NCBI RefSeq assembly: GCF_002019595.1
Contig: NZ_KV917369.1
Span: 2,256,417-2,320,416 of the forward strand
Origin: Priestia abyssalis
GTDB lineage: Bacteria > Bacillota > Bacilli > Bacillales > Bacillaceae_H
Direction of reading: 5' to 3'
Length of the DNA: 64,000 bases
The notes beneath the pieces are model-generated. The model made no database searches and was not told where the DNA came from. It worked only from the letters and a program-made list of their open reading frames with translations. The position numbers were made by a program, and so were the translations under genes. Below are positions 8,376 to 16,285 of this stretch, piece after piece. Within the stretch, counting starts at the first letter, position 1. Each line of letters begins with the position of its first letter.

Positions 8376-9554
8376 ATGAAAGAGTTATTGAATCCGAGAG
8401 TAAGAAAGTTGCAAGTTCCTGGCATTCGCCAGTTTTCTAATCTAGTCAGCCAATATCCAAGTGCAGTGAATTTAACCATCGGACAGCCGGATTTCCCAAC
8501 GCCTGAACATGTCAAACAAGCAGGCACAAAAGCCATTTCACAAAATCATACAGCTTATACCCATAATGCCGGCTTGTTGGAGCTGCGAAAAGCAGCCAGC
8601 GACTTCATTGGTGATACATACGGATTGGAATACGATCCCGAAAAGGAAGTGTTGGTGACGGTCGGAGCGAGTGAGGCACTGGATGCAGCTTTTCGAACCA
8701 TTTTGCAAGAAGGAGATGAAGTTCTTATTCCAGCTCCTATCTATCCTGGATATGAACCGCTCATTGAATTGTGCGGGGGAAAAACCGTTTACATGGATAC
8801 GACAAAACATGATTTCAAACTTTCGGTCGATTTGTTAAAGGAGAATTGGACCGCTAAAACAAAGTGTGTGGTCATGAACTTTCCTTCCAATCCGACAGGG
8901 GTTGTCATGCCGGAACAAGAACTCCGGGAGCTGGCCTGGTTTTTGCAATCAAAAGATGTGTTCGTTGTGTCAGATGAAATCTACAGCGAAAACATTTATG
9001 GAAAGAAGCATGTTTCGATTGCCTCGTTTCCAGGGATGAGAGAAAAGACGATTATTATCAATGGATTGTCCAAATCCCATTCGATGACAGGATGGCGCAT
9101 TGGTTTTACGTTTGCCCCTAGTGATATCACAGAAGAAATGGTCAAGGTGCATTTATATAATACAGTCTGTGCTCCGACCATGAGTCAATATGCAGCTATA
9201 GAAGCGTTAACGAACGGACGCCTTGATCCGGCGATGATGAACGAACAATACATGGCACGCCGTGATTATGTTGAGCACCGCCTTTTACAGATGGGACTCG
9301 ATGTAGTTAAACCGGAGGGGGCTTTTTATATTTTTCCATCCATTCAATCTCTTGGCAGGAAGTCCTATGATTTCGCCTTTGAACTGCTGTCAAAGGGAGG
9401 GGTTGCCGTCGTACCGGGAAGTGCTTTTTCAATCTATGGTGAAGGCTATGTGCGTCTTTCCTATGCGTATTCCGTTTCTGTTCTACGAGAAGGGCTGAAC
9501 CGCATGGAGCAATTCATTGAAACATCTCATGTGGTGAAAGGAGATTTTCTATGA
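8376..9554 (+). CDS. patA: PLP-dependent class I aminotransferase, PatA-like
   Basis: 392 residues, fold-type I. Landmarks are NLTIGQPDFPTPEHVK, TVGASEALDAAFRTIL, IPAPIYPGYEPLI, NFPSNPTGV and VVSDEIYSE. The PLP-lysine is in INGLSKSHSMTGWRIGF and the C-terminal Arg block is GYVRLSYAY. The ATG at 8376 aligns with the start I recall for B. subtilis PatA; an ATG 36 bases upstream is possible but has no better ribosome site. PatA is an N-acetyl-LL-diaminopimelate aminotransferase, but here the gene sits in a transport and catabolic operon, so a different amino-acid substrate is likely. It overlaps the next gene (ATGA). Confidence 0.85.
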   Translation: MKELLNPRVRKLQVPGIRQFSNLVSQYPSAVNLTIGQPDFPTPEHVKQAGTKAISQNHTAYTHNAGLLELRKAASDFIGDTYGLEYDPEKEVLVTVGASEALDAAFRTILQEGDEVLIPAPIYPGYEPLIELCGGKTVYMDTTKHDFKLSVDLLKENWTAKTKCVVMNFPSNPTGVVMPEQELRELAWFLQSKDVFVVSDEIYSENIYGKKHVSIASFPGMREKTIIINGLSKSHSMTGWRIGFTFAPSDITEEMVKVHLYNTVCAPTMSQYAAIEALTNGRLDPAMMNEQYMARRDYVEHRLLQMGLDVVKPEGAFYIFPSIQSLGRKSYDFAFELLSKGGVAVVPGSAFSIYGEGYVRLSYAYSVSVLREGLNRMEQFIETSHVVKGDFL

Positions 9555-11185
9555 CACAACCTATCATGCAGACAAAAGAGCAGTTAGTGGACCTGTTGTG
9601 CGAGCTAGTGGAAGTGAAAAGCATCACAGGCACGCATGAAGAAATTGATATAGCCCAAAAAGTAAAGGAGAAGTTGGGGCAGCTCGATTATTTTAAGCAG
9701 AACCCCGATATGCTGCAGCTTCATCCGACGGAGGATGGACGCTTTTTTGTCACTGCGCTGCATAAAAAAGAAAATGTAAAAAAGACGGTTATTCTCATTA
9801 GCCATTTTGATGTGGTGGATGTCGAAGATTACGGACCGTTAAAGGAATATGCTTTTAATCCAAAAGCTTTAACGGAATTGATGAAACAGCGGAAAGACGA
9901 GTATGATCCCCGCGTTCAGGCTGATTTGGAGTCAGGTGAATGGCTGTTCGGACGGGGAACGATGGATATGAAATGCGGTTTGACGGTTCATATGTCGCTT
10001 ATAGAGCGAGCGTGCTCGGGGCAATTTGACGGAAACCTTCTATTATTAACTGTACCGGATGAAGAAGTTAATTCAGTCGGAATGCGTGCGGCGGTGCCGG
10101 CTTTAGTGAAAATGGCTGAAACATATGATTTGGAATATGAACTTGTACTGAACTCCGAACCAATCTTTTCCCTTTATCCGGGAGATGAAAATCATTATAT
10201 GTATACGGGATCGATTGGAAAGCTTTTACCAGGTTTTTTGTGCTATGGCCAAGAAACACATGTAGGAGAGCCGTTTTCGGGATTGAATGCAACTTTAATG
10301 AGTGCAATGGTGGCAATGGAAATGGAGTTGAACACGAGCTTCTGTGAAATGGCTCCATCACAGGAAAGTCCACCGCCGACAGCCCAGTTTCAAAGAGATT
10401 TAAAAACAGACTACTCTGTCCAAATTCCTCACAGGTCGGTAAGTTTATATAACTTGCTGCTAATGGAACGCTCTGTTGAAAAAACGGTAGACATGTTATT
10501 GGAGACAGCGGGCACGGCTGCCAGAAAAATTGAAGAATTTTACGCTCTACGGGCAGAGCAATATGCACAATTGCACGGAAAAGAGGATATCAGCAAAAAA
10601 GTCAGCGTGAGCGTATATACATTTGATCAGTTGAGAAACTATGCGATTTCAACATTTGGAAAGGAACATGTCCAGGCGCTGGAAGGGAGAGTTTGGATGA
10701 GAAAAGGAGAATTAGGGAACAGGGAGCTTTCCATTCAACTAGTTGATGAATATGCGGTATTGTGCAATGAGCTGGGGCCGATGATTGTCTTATTTTTCGC
10801 TCCTCCTTTTTATCCGGCAGTGGAAACAAGCCATTATCCAATCATTCAGGGGCTGACGAAGGAAATGACGAATTATGCCGAGCGTACACACGAAATATCC
10901 TTTACATCTCTTCAATATTTTAACGGCATTTCAGATTTAAGCTATGTTGGATTAAAAGAAGAGTTAAGCGGAATTGCTGCTTATACCGGAAATGTACCGG
11001 TTTGGGATATTACCTACAGCATTCCATTTGAAGAGCTGAAAAAGTTTGATGTACCCGTATTGAATTTTGGTCCGGTTGGACGAGACGCCCATCAACAAAC
11101 GGAGCGCCTTCATGTTGATTATGCATTCGTGAAACTAAAAGATATGCTTGAACATTTACTGTATACAGTATTTAAAACGACGTAA
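9551..11185 (+). CDS. rocB: M20-family peptidase/deacylase, RocB-like
   Basis: 544 residues, the length of RocB-type M20 enzymes. The metal-site region is VILISHFDVVDVEDYGP, then LFGRGTMDMKCGL and LLTVPDEEVNSVGMRAA, carrying the His, Asp and Glu ligands expected of a di-zinc hydrolase. RocB lies in the arginine-degradation regulon of B. subtilis, but its reaction is poorly defined. The coupled PatA-like gene suggests that an imported N-acylated or peptide-linked amino acid is hydrolysed here and then transaminated; that is inference. A CTGTATACAG palindrome identical to the operator lies inside its last codons (11159-11168). Confidence 0.82.
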   Translation: MTQPIMQTKEQLVDLLCELVEVKSITGTHEEIDIAQKVKEKLGQLDYFKQNPDMLQLHPTEDGRFFVTALHKKENVKKTVILISHFDVVDVEDYGPLKEYAFNPKALTELMKQRKDEYDPRVQADLESGEWLFGRGTMDMKCGLTVHMSLIERACSGQFDGNLLLLTVPDEEVNSVGMRAAVPALVKMAETYDLEYELVLNSEPIFSLYPGDENHYMYTGSIGKLLPGFLCYGQETHVGEPFSGLNATLMSAMVAMEMELNTSFCEMAPSQESPPPTAQFQRDLKTDYSVQIPHRSVSLYNLLLMERSVEKTVDMLLETAGTAARKIEEFYALRAEQYAQLHGKEDISKKVSVSVYTFDQLRNYAISTFGKEHVQALEGRVWMRKGELGNRELSIQLVDEYAVLCNELGPMIVLFFAPPFYPAVETSHYPIIQGLTKEMTNYAERTHEISFTSLQYFNGISDLSYVGLKEELSGIAAYTGNVPVWDITYSIPFEELKKFDVPVLNFGPVGRDAHQQTERLHVDYAFVKLKDMLEHLLYTVFKTT

Positions 11186-11250
11186 AGAATATGGCATGGG
11201 TGAAAAGCGCCCATGCCATATTCTTTACGCACAAGCCGCTCCTTGTGTTT
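11184..11250 (+). repeat. Direct repeat copy R1, including the operon's terminal hairpin
   Basis: GTAAAGAATATGGCATGGG...CCCATGCCATATTCTTTAC is a near-perfect 19-bp stem that closes the TRAP/RocB operon. It is followed by ACGCACAAGCCGCTCC. The same hairpin-plus-tail arrangement recurs in the same orientation at 11748-11846, on the other side of the Gln-rich gene. Confidence 0.7.
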
Positions 11251-11339
11251 ATCCCGCAGTAAGGGGAAGCTAAACATGATGTAAATGAACACAACACTTT
11301 ATTTTTATGGGAGTAAGCGTCCACTGATGGAAGTTTCGT

Positions 11340-11627
11340 TTATTGAAAGTTGTTTTGTTGTACTTGAGTTGTGGCTTGGGCTTGCTGAACTTGATGTTGG
11401 GCCTGCTGAAGCTGTTGTTGAGCTTGTTGTAATTGTTGCTGTTGTTGAGCAGCAGCTTGAGCTTGAGCTCCTGCTTGTTGTTGAGCGCGTTGAAGCTCTT
11501 GCTGCGCGTATTGAAGTTGTTGTTGTGCATATTGAAGTTGTTGTGGAGTTGTATTTGCTTGAGCTTGTTGGATAGCTTGTTGAGCCGCTTGAATGGATTG
11601 TTGTAGTTGTTGATTTTGTTGTGTCAT
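11340..11627 (-). CDS. Gln/Ala-rich low-complexity protein, unknown function
   Basis: 95 residues, MTQQNQQLQQSIQAAQQAIQ onward, with roughly half the residues Gln and most of the rest Ala. A helical, possibly coiled-coil rod is expected. The ATG at 11627 has a GGGGGTT ribosome site; an upstream in-frame start at 11699 would add an atypical 24-residue hydrophobic piece. The gene is bracketed by repeats R1 and R2. I cannot assign a family. A second, weaker Gln-rich small protein lies at 31133. Confidence 0.65.
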   Translation of the reverse strand: MTQQNQQLQQSIQAAQQAIQQAQANTTPQQLQYAQQQLQYAQQELQRAQQQAGAQAQAAAQQQQQLQQAQQQLQQAQHQVQQAQATTQVQQNNFQ

Positions 11628-11747
11628 AAATAATAACCCCCTAAGTATAAATGTTGGTAAGTATTTGAAATGAAACTTAGCGTTAATTAAACTTTGCAAA
11701 TCTAAGATAATTTATACAAGCGTACTCAACTATAATAGATAAATCCA

Positions 11748-11846
11748 CATAAATAATTTAACATGGGCAAAAAGCGCCCATGTCATATTATTTACGCATA
11801 AGCGGCTGCCAAGCGACATTAAGGGCTCTTGTCAGCCGCTTATACG
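11748..11846 (+). repeat. Direct repeat copy R2 with two hairpins
   Basis: ACATGGGC / GCCCATGT (11761-11783) is followed by CATATTATTTACGCATAAGC. A second stem GTATAAGCGGCTG / CAGCCGCTTATAC (11796-11846 region) follows. It shares about 55 bases with R1 and its second stem with R3 at 26716. It lies directly upstream of the Gln-rich gene. Confidence 0.65.
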
Positions 11847-12210
11847 AGAACCTTTGAGAGCCTATTCAAGATGCAGAGGCCCCAAAATCCTAAAGAGGAA
11901 TCACAGCCAAGATGAGGTTAAAAACTTAAATCGATCTATATAGTTTGTTATGTTAACTAAAAAATGTATAAAGTATACATAAATGTATGTATATAAATTT
12001 TCTGACAAAAAGAAACATACAATGTATTTTTATAAATAACTTTTCAAAAATAGAATAAAAATGAAATAATTAAAGGTAAATTAAAAAACAGTAGGATAAT
12101 TTGTTTAGTAGAAAATAATATTTTAATTCGTATGTTTTTATAGGTGTTTTGAAAATTTATTTATTTTTTTTTATATTTATACCTTTATTAATAGTAATTT
12201 TATTGGCATA
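11847..12210. other. AT-rich gene-free stretch upstream of hpr
   Basis: No credible gene. After 11940 the sequence is strongly AT-rich with many T and A runs, as in a regulated promoter region. I cannot pick a single promoter with confidence. Confidence 0.5.
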
Positions 12211-12250
12211 ATAGAGATAATAATTTAATAATAGAGATAATAATTTAATA
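12211..12250 (+). repeat. Perfect 20-bp tandem duplication in the hpr leader
   Basis: ATAGAGATAATAATTTAATA occurs twice head to tail (12211-12230 and 12231-12250), ending about 20 bases before the hpr start codon. It could carry paired operator sites or alter the 5' leader. Confidence 0.85.
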
Positions 12251-12270
12251 GTTGAAGGCGGGGGAATCAT

Positions 12271-12870
12271 ATGGAAAGGATGTTGGGGGAATACACAGCA
12301 AAAGAAGCATTATTATTTAATCAAAAGGTTATGTATTTAAGTAAAGCACTTTGGAGATCGATTGAAAAAGATTGGGAGCAATGGATCAAGCCGTATAACC
12401 TAACAATTAATGAACATCATATTTTATTGACTGCCTATCAGTTAAAGGGGGCTTCCATTTCGGAGATTGCGAAATTCGCAGTCATGCACATATCAACAGC
12501 CTTTAATTTCTCGCGAAAATTAGAGAAGCAAGGGTACTTACGGTTCTCCAAAAAAGAAAATGATAGGAGAAACACATATATTCAGTTAACAGAAAAAGGG
12601 GAAGAATTACTTTTAGAAATTTTCCAGGACTACGCTCCAATACAAAATACCGTATTTAACGGAGCGCTGCCATTAAAAAAGGTATATGGAAGGTTTCCTG
12701 ATATGATAGAACTGATGAGTGTTGTCCGTCATATATATGGGCATGATTTTATGGATATTTTTGAAAGAACTCTTAAAAATATCGAAAATGAATTTGTGGA
12801 CGAACACGGAACACTTCAAAGAAGAAAGGCTGATTCCGATGAAGTCGGTTATTCCGCTTTAATGAAGTAA
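12271..12870 (+). CDS. hpr: MarR-family transition-state regulator Hpr (ScoC)
   Basis: 199 residues closely matching B. subtilis Hpr/Sco[40 protein letters not shown], the winged-HTH region [20 protein letters not shown], and [20 protein letters not shown]. Hpr represses extracellular protease, oligopeptide-permease and sporulation genes during exponential growth. A GGCGGGGG ribosome site precedes the ATG. It is monocistronic, with a strong terminator after it. The AT-rich upstream region with a 20-bp tandem repeat may carry its control sites. Confidence 0.93.
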   Translation: MERMLGEYTAKEALLFNQKVMYLSKALWRSIEKDWEQWIKPYNLTINEHHILLTAYQLKGASISEIAKFAVMHISTAFNFSRKLEKQGYLRFSKKENDRRNTYIQLTEKGEELLLEIFQDYAPIQNTVFNGALPLKKVYGRFPDMIELMSVVRHIYGHDFMDIFERTLKNIENEFVDEHGTLQRRKADSDEVGYSALMK

Positions 12871-12912
12871 TGGTCATTTCAGCCGTTTTGTAAATCGTTA
12901 AATAAATGAAAA

Positions 12913-12956
12913 AGGATGTGCCAAAAGGGCAAAAAGCAATCCTTTTGGCACATCCC
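12913..12956 (+). terminator. Terminator of hpr
   Basis: Stem GGATGTGCCAAAAGG / CCTTTTGGCACATCC with an A-rich loop. Confidence 0.85.
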
Positions 12957-12981
12957 CCTAAAAGGTCCAGTTATAAAAATA

Positions 12982-13060
12982 CAGCAAAATTAAGGATTTC
13001 GTAACAGGGCCTTTCAGTAAAAATCAGTTCTTGTAATTTATTATAGTCTTATGAGACAGC
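12982..13060. repeat. Dispersed repeat E1
   Basis: About 80 bases containing AAGGATTTCGTAACAGGGCC and ending near GTCTTATGAGACAGC. A diverged copy (E2) lies at 22325-22394. No coding potential. Confidence 0.5.
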
Positions 13061-13080
13061 ATCTCTTTTCTTAGTGATGA

Positions 13081-14241
13081 TTAAAGCCAAGATTTCCACC
13101 ATTTCTTTTGTTTCGGTTGTTCGGCAGCGGCTGCCTCACGGAACGTTTGGACAAAATCTCGAAAAATCGTTTCACGCTCTGTAATATCCTGGCGATAAAA
13201 TTGGCGTTCTTGTTCAAGTGTTTTCAAATAGTAGTCTCTTTCCTGATTCATCGTTTCGAGCAATTCTTTAATTTCACTCGAAGCGGTCGAATGATTTTGA
13301 TTGAGTCGATTTGAAATTTGATGGATGCCTTTGGCTGTCTGTTCGGACGATTTGGCCAAAAAGGAGGATAACACATCTATCGTCTCAAATGTTTGCTGGG
13401 TGTCTTTTGAAATTTCTTGAAGTTCGTTTGTTGTTTGTTCGGATGATCTAATCATGAAAGATGTGAACTCTTCGACGGTTTTAGTAGTATGTTCTGCTTC
13501 TTTTGAAAGTTGGTTCAGCTCTTTCACGGTTTGTTCGGATGATTTTTTGATGGCGGAAGCAACGCTTTCAACCGTTTTCACGGTTTGTTCGCTCCCTTTT
13601 GCCAGTTGGCTTAGTTCTTTCGCTGTTTGGGCGGATGACTTTTTAACGGCAGAAGCAACGTTTTCGACGGTTTTTACGGTTTGCTCGTTCCCTTTTGCAA
13701 TTTGATGCAATTCTTTTGCCGTTTGTTCAGAGGATTGTGTCATAAAAGAGGCAAAGGTTTCAACGGTTTCCGCTGTTTGCTGGACGCCTTTTGAAATCTC
13801 CCGTTTCACTTCTTGTAACACTTCTGCCCGTACTTCATTTCGTATTCCCTCCCGCACTTCTTGAAGTAAATCTTGCTTAAAACTCTCAAGTGCCTCAAAT
13901 ACATCTTTATAGTTCTGAATAACCTGAACCAGTTCTGCTTCGACATTTTCAACGTGTTTGCTTGGAGCGGTCAGCGATTGTTCTGTAGCGGGTGTCTCTG
14001 GTTCGACAGGAGCTGTTTTTTGAAGCAGATGTTCTTTTATTTTATTACTCTCCATATTTTGGAGTGTCAATTGTTTAATTTCACGTAACAGCTGCACATC
14101 ATTTTCCGAAAAAATGCGCGTGTTATTGGCGCCACGCTTCACTTCAAGGAAATCGCGAAATTCTTCCTCCCATTGTAAAATCATCCGCTTTTCTACTTTC
14201 AATTTTTTAGCTAATTTTCCTACTGTATTCGTTTGCACCAT
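13081..14241 (-). CDS. MerR-type HTH protein with 32-residue coiled-coil repeats, DUF3967-like
   Basis: 386 residues. Residues 1-70 form a MerR-like HTH (TVGKLAKKLKVEKRMILQWE, then TRIFSENDVQLLREIKQLTL). A long helical middle follows with about five repeats of roughly 32 residues, each starting SSEQTAKEL or similar (SSAQTAKELSQLAKGSEQTV, SSEQTVKELNQLSKEAEHTT). The C-terminus (QERDYYLKTLEQERQFYRQD, ending QKKWWKSWL) resembles DUF3967 proteins of the B. cereus group. The ATG at 14241 has GGGTGGAG upstream; longer starts lack one. The layout recalls chromosome- or plasmid-anchoring proteins such as RacA. The function is unknown, and DNA binding with oligomerisation is the safe inference. Confidence 0.75.
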   Translation of the reverse strand: MVQTNTVGKLAKKLKVEKRMILQWEEEFRDFLEVKRGANNTRIFSENDVQLLREIKQLTLQNMESNKIKEHLLQKTAPVEPETPATEQSLTAPSKHVENVEAELVQVIQNYKDVFEALESFKQDLLQEVREGIRNEVRAEVLQEVKREISKGVQQTAETVETFASFMTQSSEQTAKELHQIAKGNEQTVKTVENVASAVKKSSAQTAKELSQLAKGSEQTVKTVESVASAIKKSSEQTVKELNQLSKEAEHTTKTVEEFTSFMIRSSEQTTNELQEISKDTQQTFETIDVLSSFLAKSSEQTAKGIHQISNRLNQNHSTASSEIKELLETMNQERDYYLKTLEQERQFYRQDITERETIFRDFVQTFREAAAAEQPKQKKWWKSWL

Positions 14242-14433
14242 TAAACGCTCCACCCCTTCAGCATCAATGAATAATTTGTTAATGATTTTTATTCCGCATG
14301 ACTTCCTCTTTTTTCCTGCAAGGCGACAAAGGTTATCAAAAATAGACGGAATTAGTGTTGATTTTGCATTCATAACGACATTGTCACTTTACAGAATTCA
14401 TAGTATAGTAAAAGAAAATGAATAACCATAATA

Positions 14434-14523
14434 CCACTAGGGGAGCCGTAAGGCTGAGACGGAAGTATAAAATTCCGGACCCTTTGAACCTGATCTGGGT
14501 GATGCCAGCGGAGGAAAGTGGAG
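14434..14523 (+). promoter_or_regulatory. TPP riboswitch (THI element)
   Basis: GGGGAGCCGTAAGGCTGAGA, then the P3 arm, then ACCTGATCTGGGTGATGCCA and GCGGAGGAAAG, are the conserved thiamine-pyrophosphate aptamer blocks. It lies 70 bases upstream of thiM and is followed by a terminator, so high TPP should stop transcription. Confidence 0.95.
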
Positions 14524-14546
14524 CAGGTTTTAAATACTTCATTTAA

Positions 14547-14577
14547 AGTCGCTCCAGTTGGAGTGGCTTTTTTTATT
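14547..14577 (+). terminator. Expression-platform terminator of the TPP riboswitch
   Basis: GTCGCTCCA / TGGAGTGGC stem followed by TTTTTTTATTT. GTGGAGC at the 3' end of the aptamer can pair with its 5' arm, giving the alternative structure. Confidence 0.8.
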
Positions 14578-14594
14578 TAAAGGGGGAAATTTAA

Positions 14595-15416
14595 ATGGAA
14601 AACAAGTTATATGAGCAGTTATTAAAAGAAGTAAGAGAAAAAAATCCGCTCGTACATAATATTACGAATTTGGTCGTCACGAATTTTACAGCGAATGGTT
14701 TGCTGGCACTTGGTGCATCTCCGGTCATGGCCTATGCGAAGGAAGAGGTGGCGGATATGGCAAAAATCGCCGGTGCACTTGTGTTAAATATCGGGACTTT
14801 AAATGAAACAGAAGTAGAAGCAATGATCATCGCGGGACAATCAGCAAATGAACACGGTGTTCCAGTTGTGCTAGATCCTGTTGGTGCAGGGGCAACGCTG
14901 TATCGTACACAAACAGCGCGAAAGCTTTTAAAGGAAGTCAACATTTCTATTTTACGTGGAAATGCAGGTGAAATCGCCAATGTTATTGGAGAAGAATGGC
15001 AAGTAAAAGGCGTAGATGCAGGAGAAGGAGCGGGAGATATAATCGAATTAGCGAAAAAAGCCGCAAAACAGCTTGACTGCCTTGTCGTGATAACAGGAAA
15101 AGAAGATATCGTTTCCACTGGAGGCAATACTGTACTCATTCAAAATGGCCATCCTATTTTAACGAAAGTGACCGGAACGGGTTGTTTGTTAACATCTGTC
15201 ATTGGTGCTTTTGCTGCTGTTTCCGTCGATTTGATGGCTGCTGCAGTATCGGCCCTCGTCTATTATGGGGTGGCAGCGGAAAAGGCAGCGGAAAAAACGG
15301 CAGATCTTGGACCAGGCAGCTTTCAGGTAGAGTTTTTGGATCAGCTGGCGAATGTGGATGTTGAAGATATGGCGAAGAGTGGGAAAGTGAATGTAGCAGA
15401 AGAAACGGCCCAATAA
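14595..15416 (+). CDS. thiM: Hydroxyethylthiazole kinase ThiM
   Basis: 273 residues of the ThiM family. It phosphorylates 4-methyl-5-(2-hydroxyethyl)thiazole for thiamine salvage. Conserved parts include [60 protein letters not shown] and the phosphate-binding [16 protein letters not shown]. An AAAGGGGGAA ribosome site precedes the ATG. The usual partner thiE is not downstream: a terminator follows at once. So this is an orphan salvage gene under riboswitch control. Confidence 0.95.
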   Translation: MENKLYEQLLKEVREKNPLVHNITNLVVTNFTANGLLALGASPVMAYAKEEVADMAKIAGALVLNIGTLNETEVEAMIIAGQSANEHGVPVVLDPVGAGATLYRTQTARKLLKEVNISILRGNAGEIANVIGEEWQVKGVDAGEGAGDIIELAKKAAKQLDCLVVITGKEDIVSTGGNTVLIQNGHPILTKVTGTGCLLTSVIGAFAAVSVDLMAAAVSALVYYGVAAEKAAEKTADLGPGSFQVEFLDQLANVDVEDMAKSGKVNVAEETAQ

Positions 15417-15439
15417 TCAACGATTTCAAGGCGGACCGA

Positions 15440-15478
15440 AAAATGCATGTGCTGATTTGATGCACATGCATTTTTTAT
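15440..15478 (+). terminator. Terminator of thiM
   Basis: AAATGCATGTGC / GCACATGCATTT stem followed by TTTATT. Confidence 0.88.
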
Positions 15479-15479
15479 T

Positions 15480-15935
15480 GGAAAACAGCTGGACCGTCTT
15501 TTAAAAACCTATAATTTCTAGAAGAGAAGACTAATTGATTTAATTAATATATGTTCTAAATAATTAATGTAGTGGTTAAAGTCTGCTTTTAAACATGAAA
15601 CATATTATCGAACCCCTATTTGACGGGAATGGGAAAAATGTGTCGAAAACATACGGAATTAACATTTTGTATTTTCCGGAACTGTAGGAATGGGGCCATC
15701 GATGAACGGGAATCATATCGTGCGTTTCACTATAAAACGTTCATGAGACTGTTCCATCTAAGTACCTTTTTCGTATAATTATAATTATGCCAGGAAAATA
15801 GTTTTGAATGAAATGAGAAATACACATCCTTTTTCCCATTCTTATTATAAAGGCTTGTATCCATATATTGGACATGCTACAATCAATTCAAGACATATAT
15901 TCCAAATTTATCCTATAATACTTTTTACAGAGCGA
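15480..15935. other. Gene-free region between thiM and a small-peptide gene
   Basis: No supported gene. CCTATAATA near 15911-15920 could be the -10 of the transcript that runs through the hairpin at 15938 into the small peptide gene at 16004. Confidence 0.4.
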
Positions 15936-15937
15936 GT

Positions 15938-15982
15938 AAAGGTCCTATCCAGTTTTTGCGCATAACTGAATAGGACCTTTTT
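15938..15982 (+). terminator. Terminator-like hairpin in the leader of the small peptide gene
   Basis: AAAGGTCCTAT / ATAGGACCTTT (11 bp) with an inner CAGTT/AACTG helix, then TTTTTG. It lies only about 10 bases before the ribosome site of the peptide gene, so it may attenuate that gene. Confidence 0.7.
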
Positions 15983-16003
15983 GTATAGAAAGGAGGAGAT
16001 AGT

Positions 16004-16135
16004 GTGCTGGGGTGGCTTGAACAGTTGTTGCAATTGTTTGCTTTAACCGCCACCATCTTTACGACCATCACAATAGGAGTTAAAAATATAAAAGAAATCA
16101 AGAAAAAGCCAAAAAGAAAAAGACGTTTCCTGTAA
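16004..16135 (+). CDS. Small membrane peptide with basic tail, toxin-like
   Basis: 43 residues from a GTG start behind the very strong ribosome site AAAGGAGGAGA. One hydrophobic segment (LLQLFALTATIFTTITIGV) is followed by a strongly basic tail ending KKKPKRKRRFL. Length, single helix and charged tail resemble type I toxin peptides such as BsrG or TxpA, but no antitoxin RNA is proven. An alternative is a small membrane regulator. Confidence 0.6.
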   Translation: MLGWLEQLLQLFALTATIFTTITIGVKNIKEIKKKPKRKRRFL

Positions 16136-16285
16136 TGAAAACGCCGACATATTTCTATACTATACGTCTATTATAATCGAGTTCTCACTAAAAGATACCG
16201 TTATTTGCCGTTGCTTTATGACATTTTCGTGAAAAGGGTAAAGGCGGAATATATGTCATTTTTAATGAAGGAAGGGGAATGGCAG

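Noticed and set aside
10068..10568. 166-residue minus-strand frame inside the RocB-like gene
   Set aside because: Antisense to conserved metal-site codons, with Leu/Pro/Ser-rich shadow composition.
13454..13745. Regular 96-bp repeats resembling an intergenic array
   Set aside because: They encode the 32-residue repeats of the MerR-HTH protein in one intact frame.
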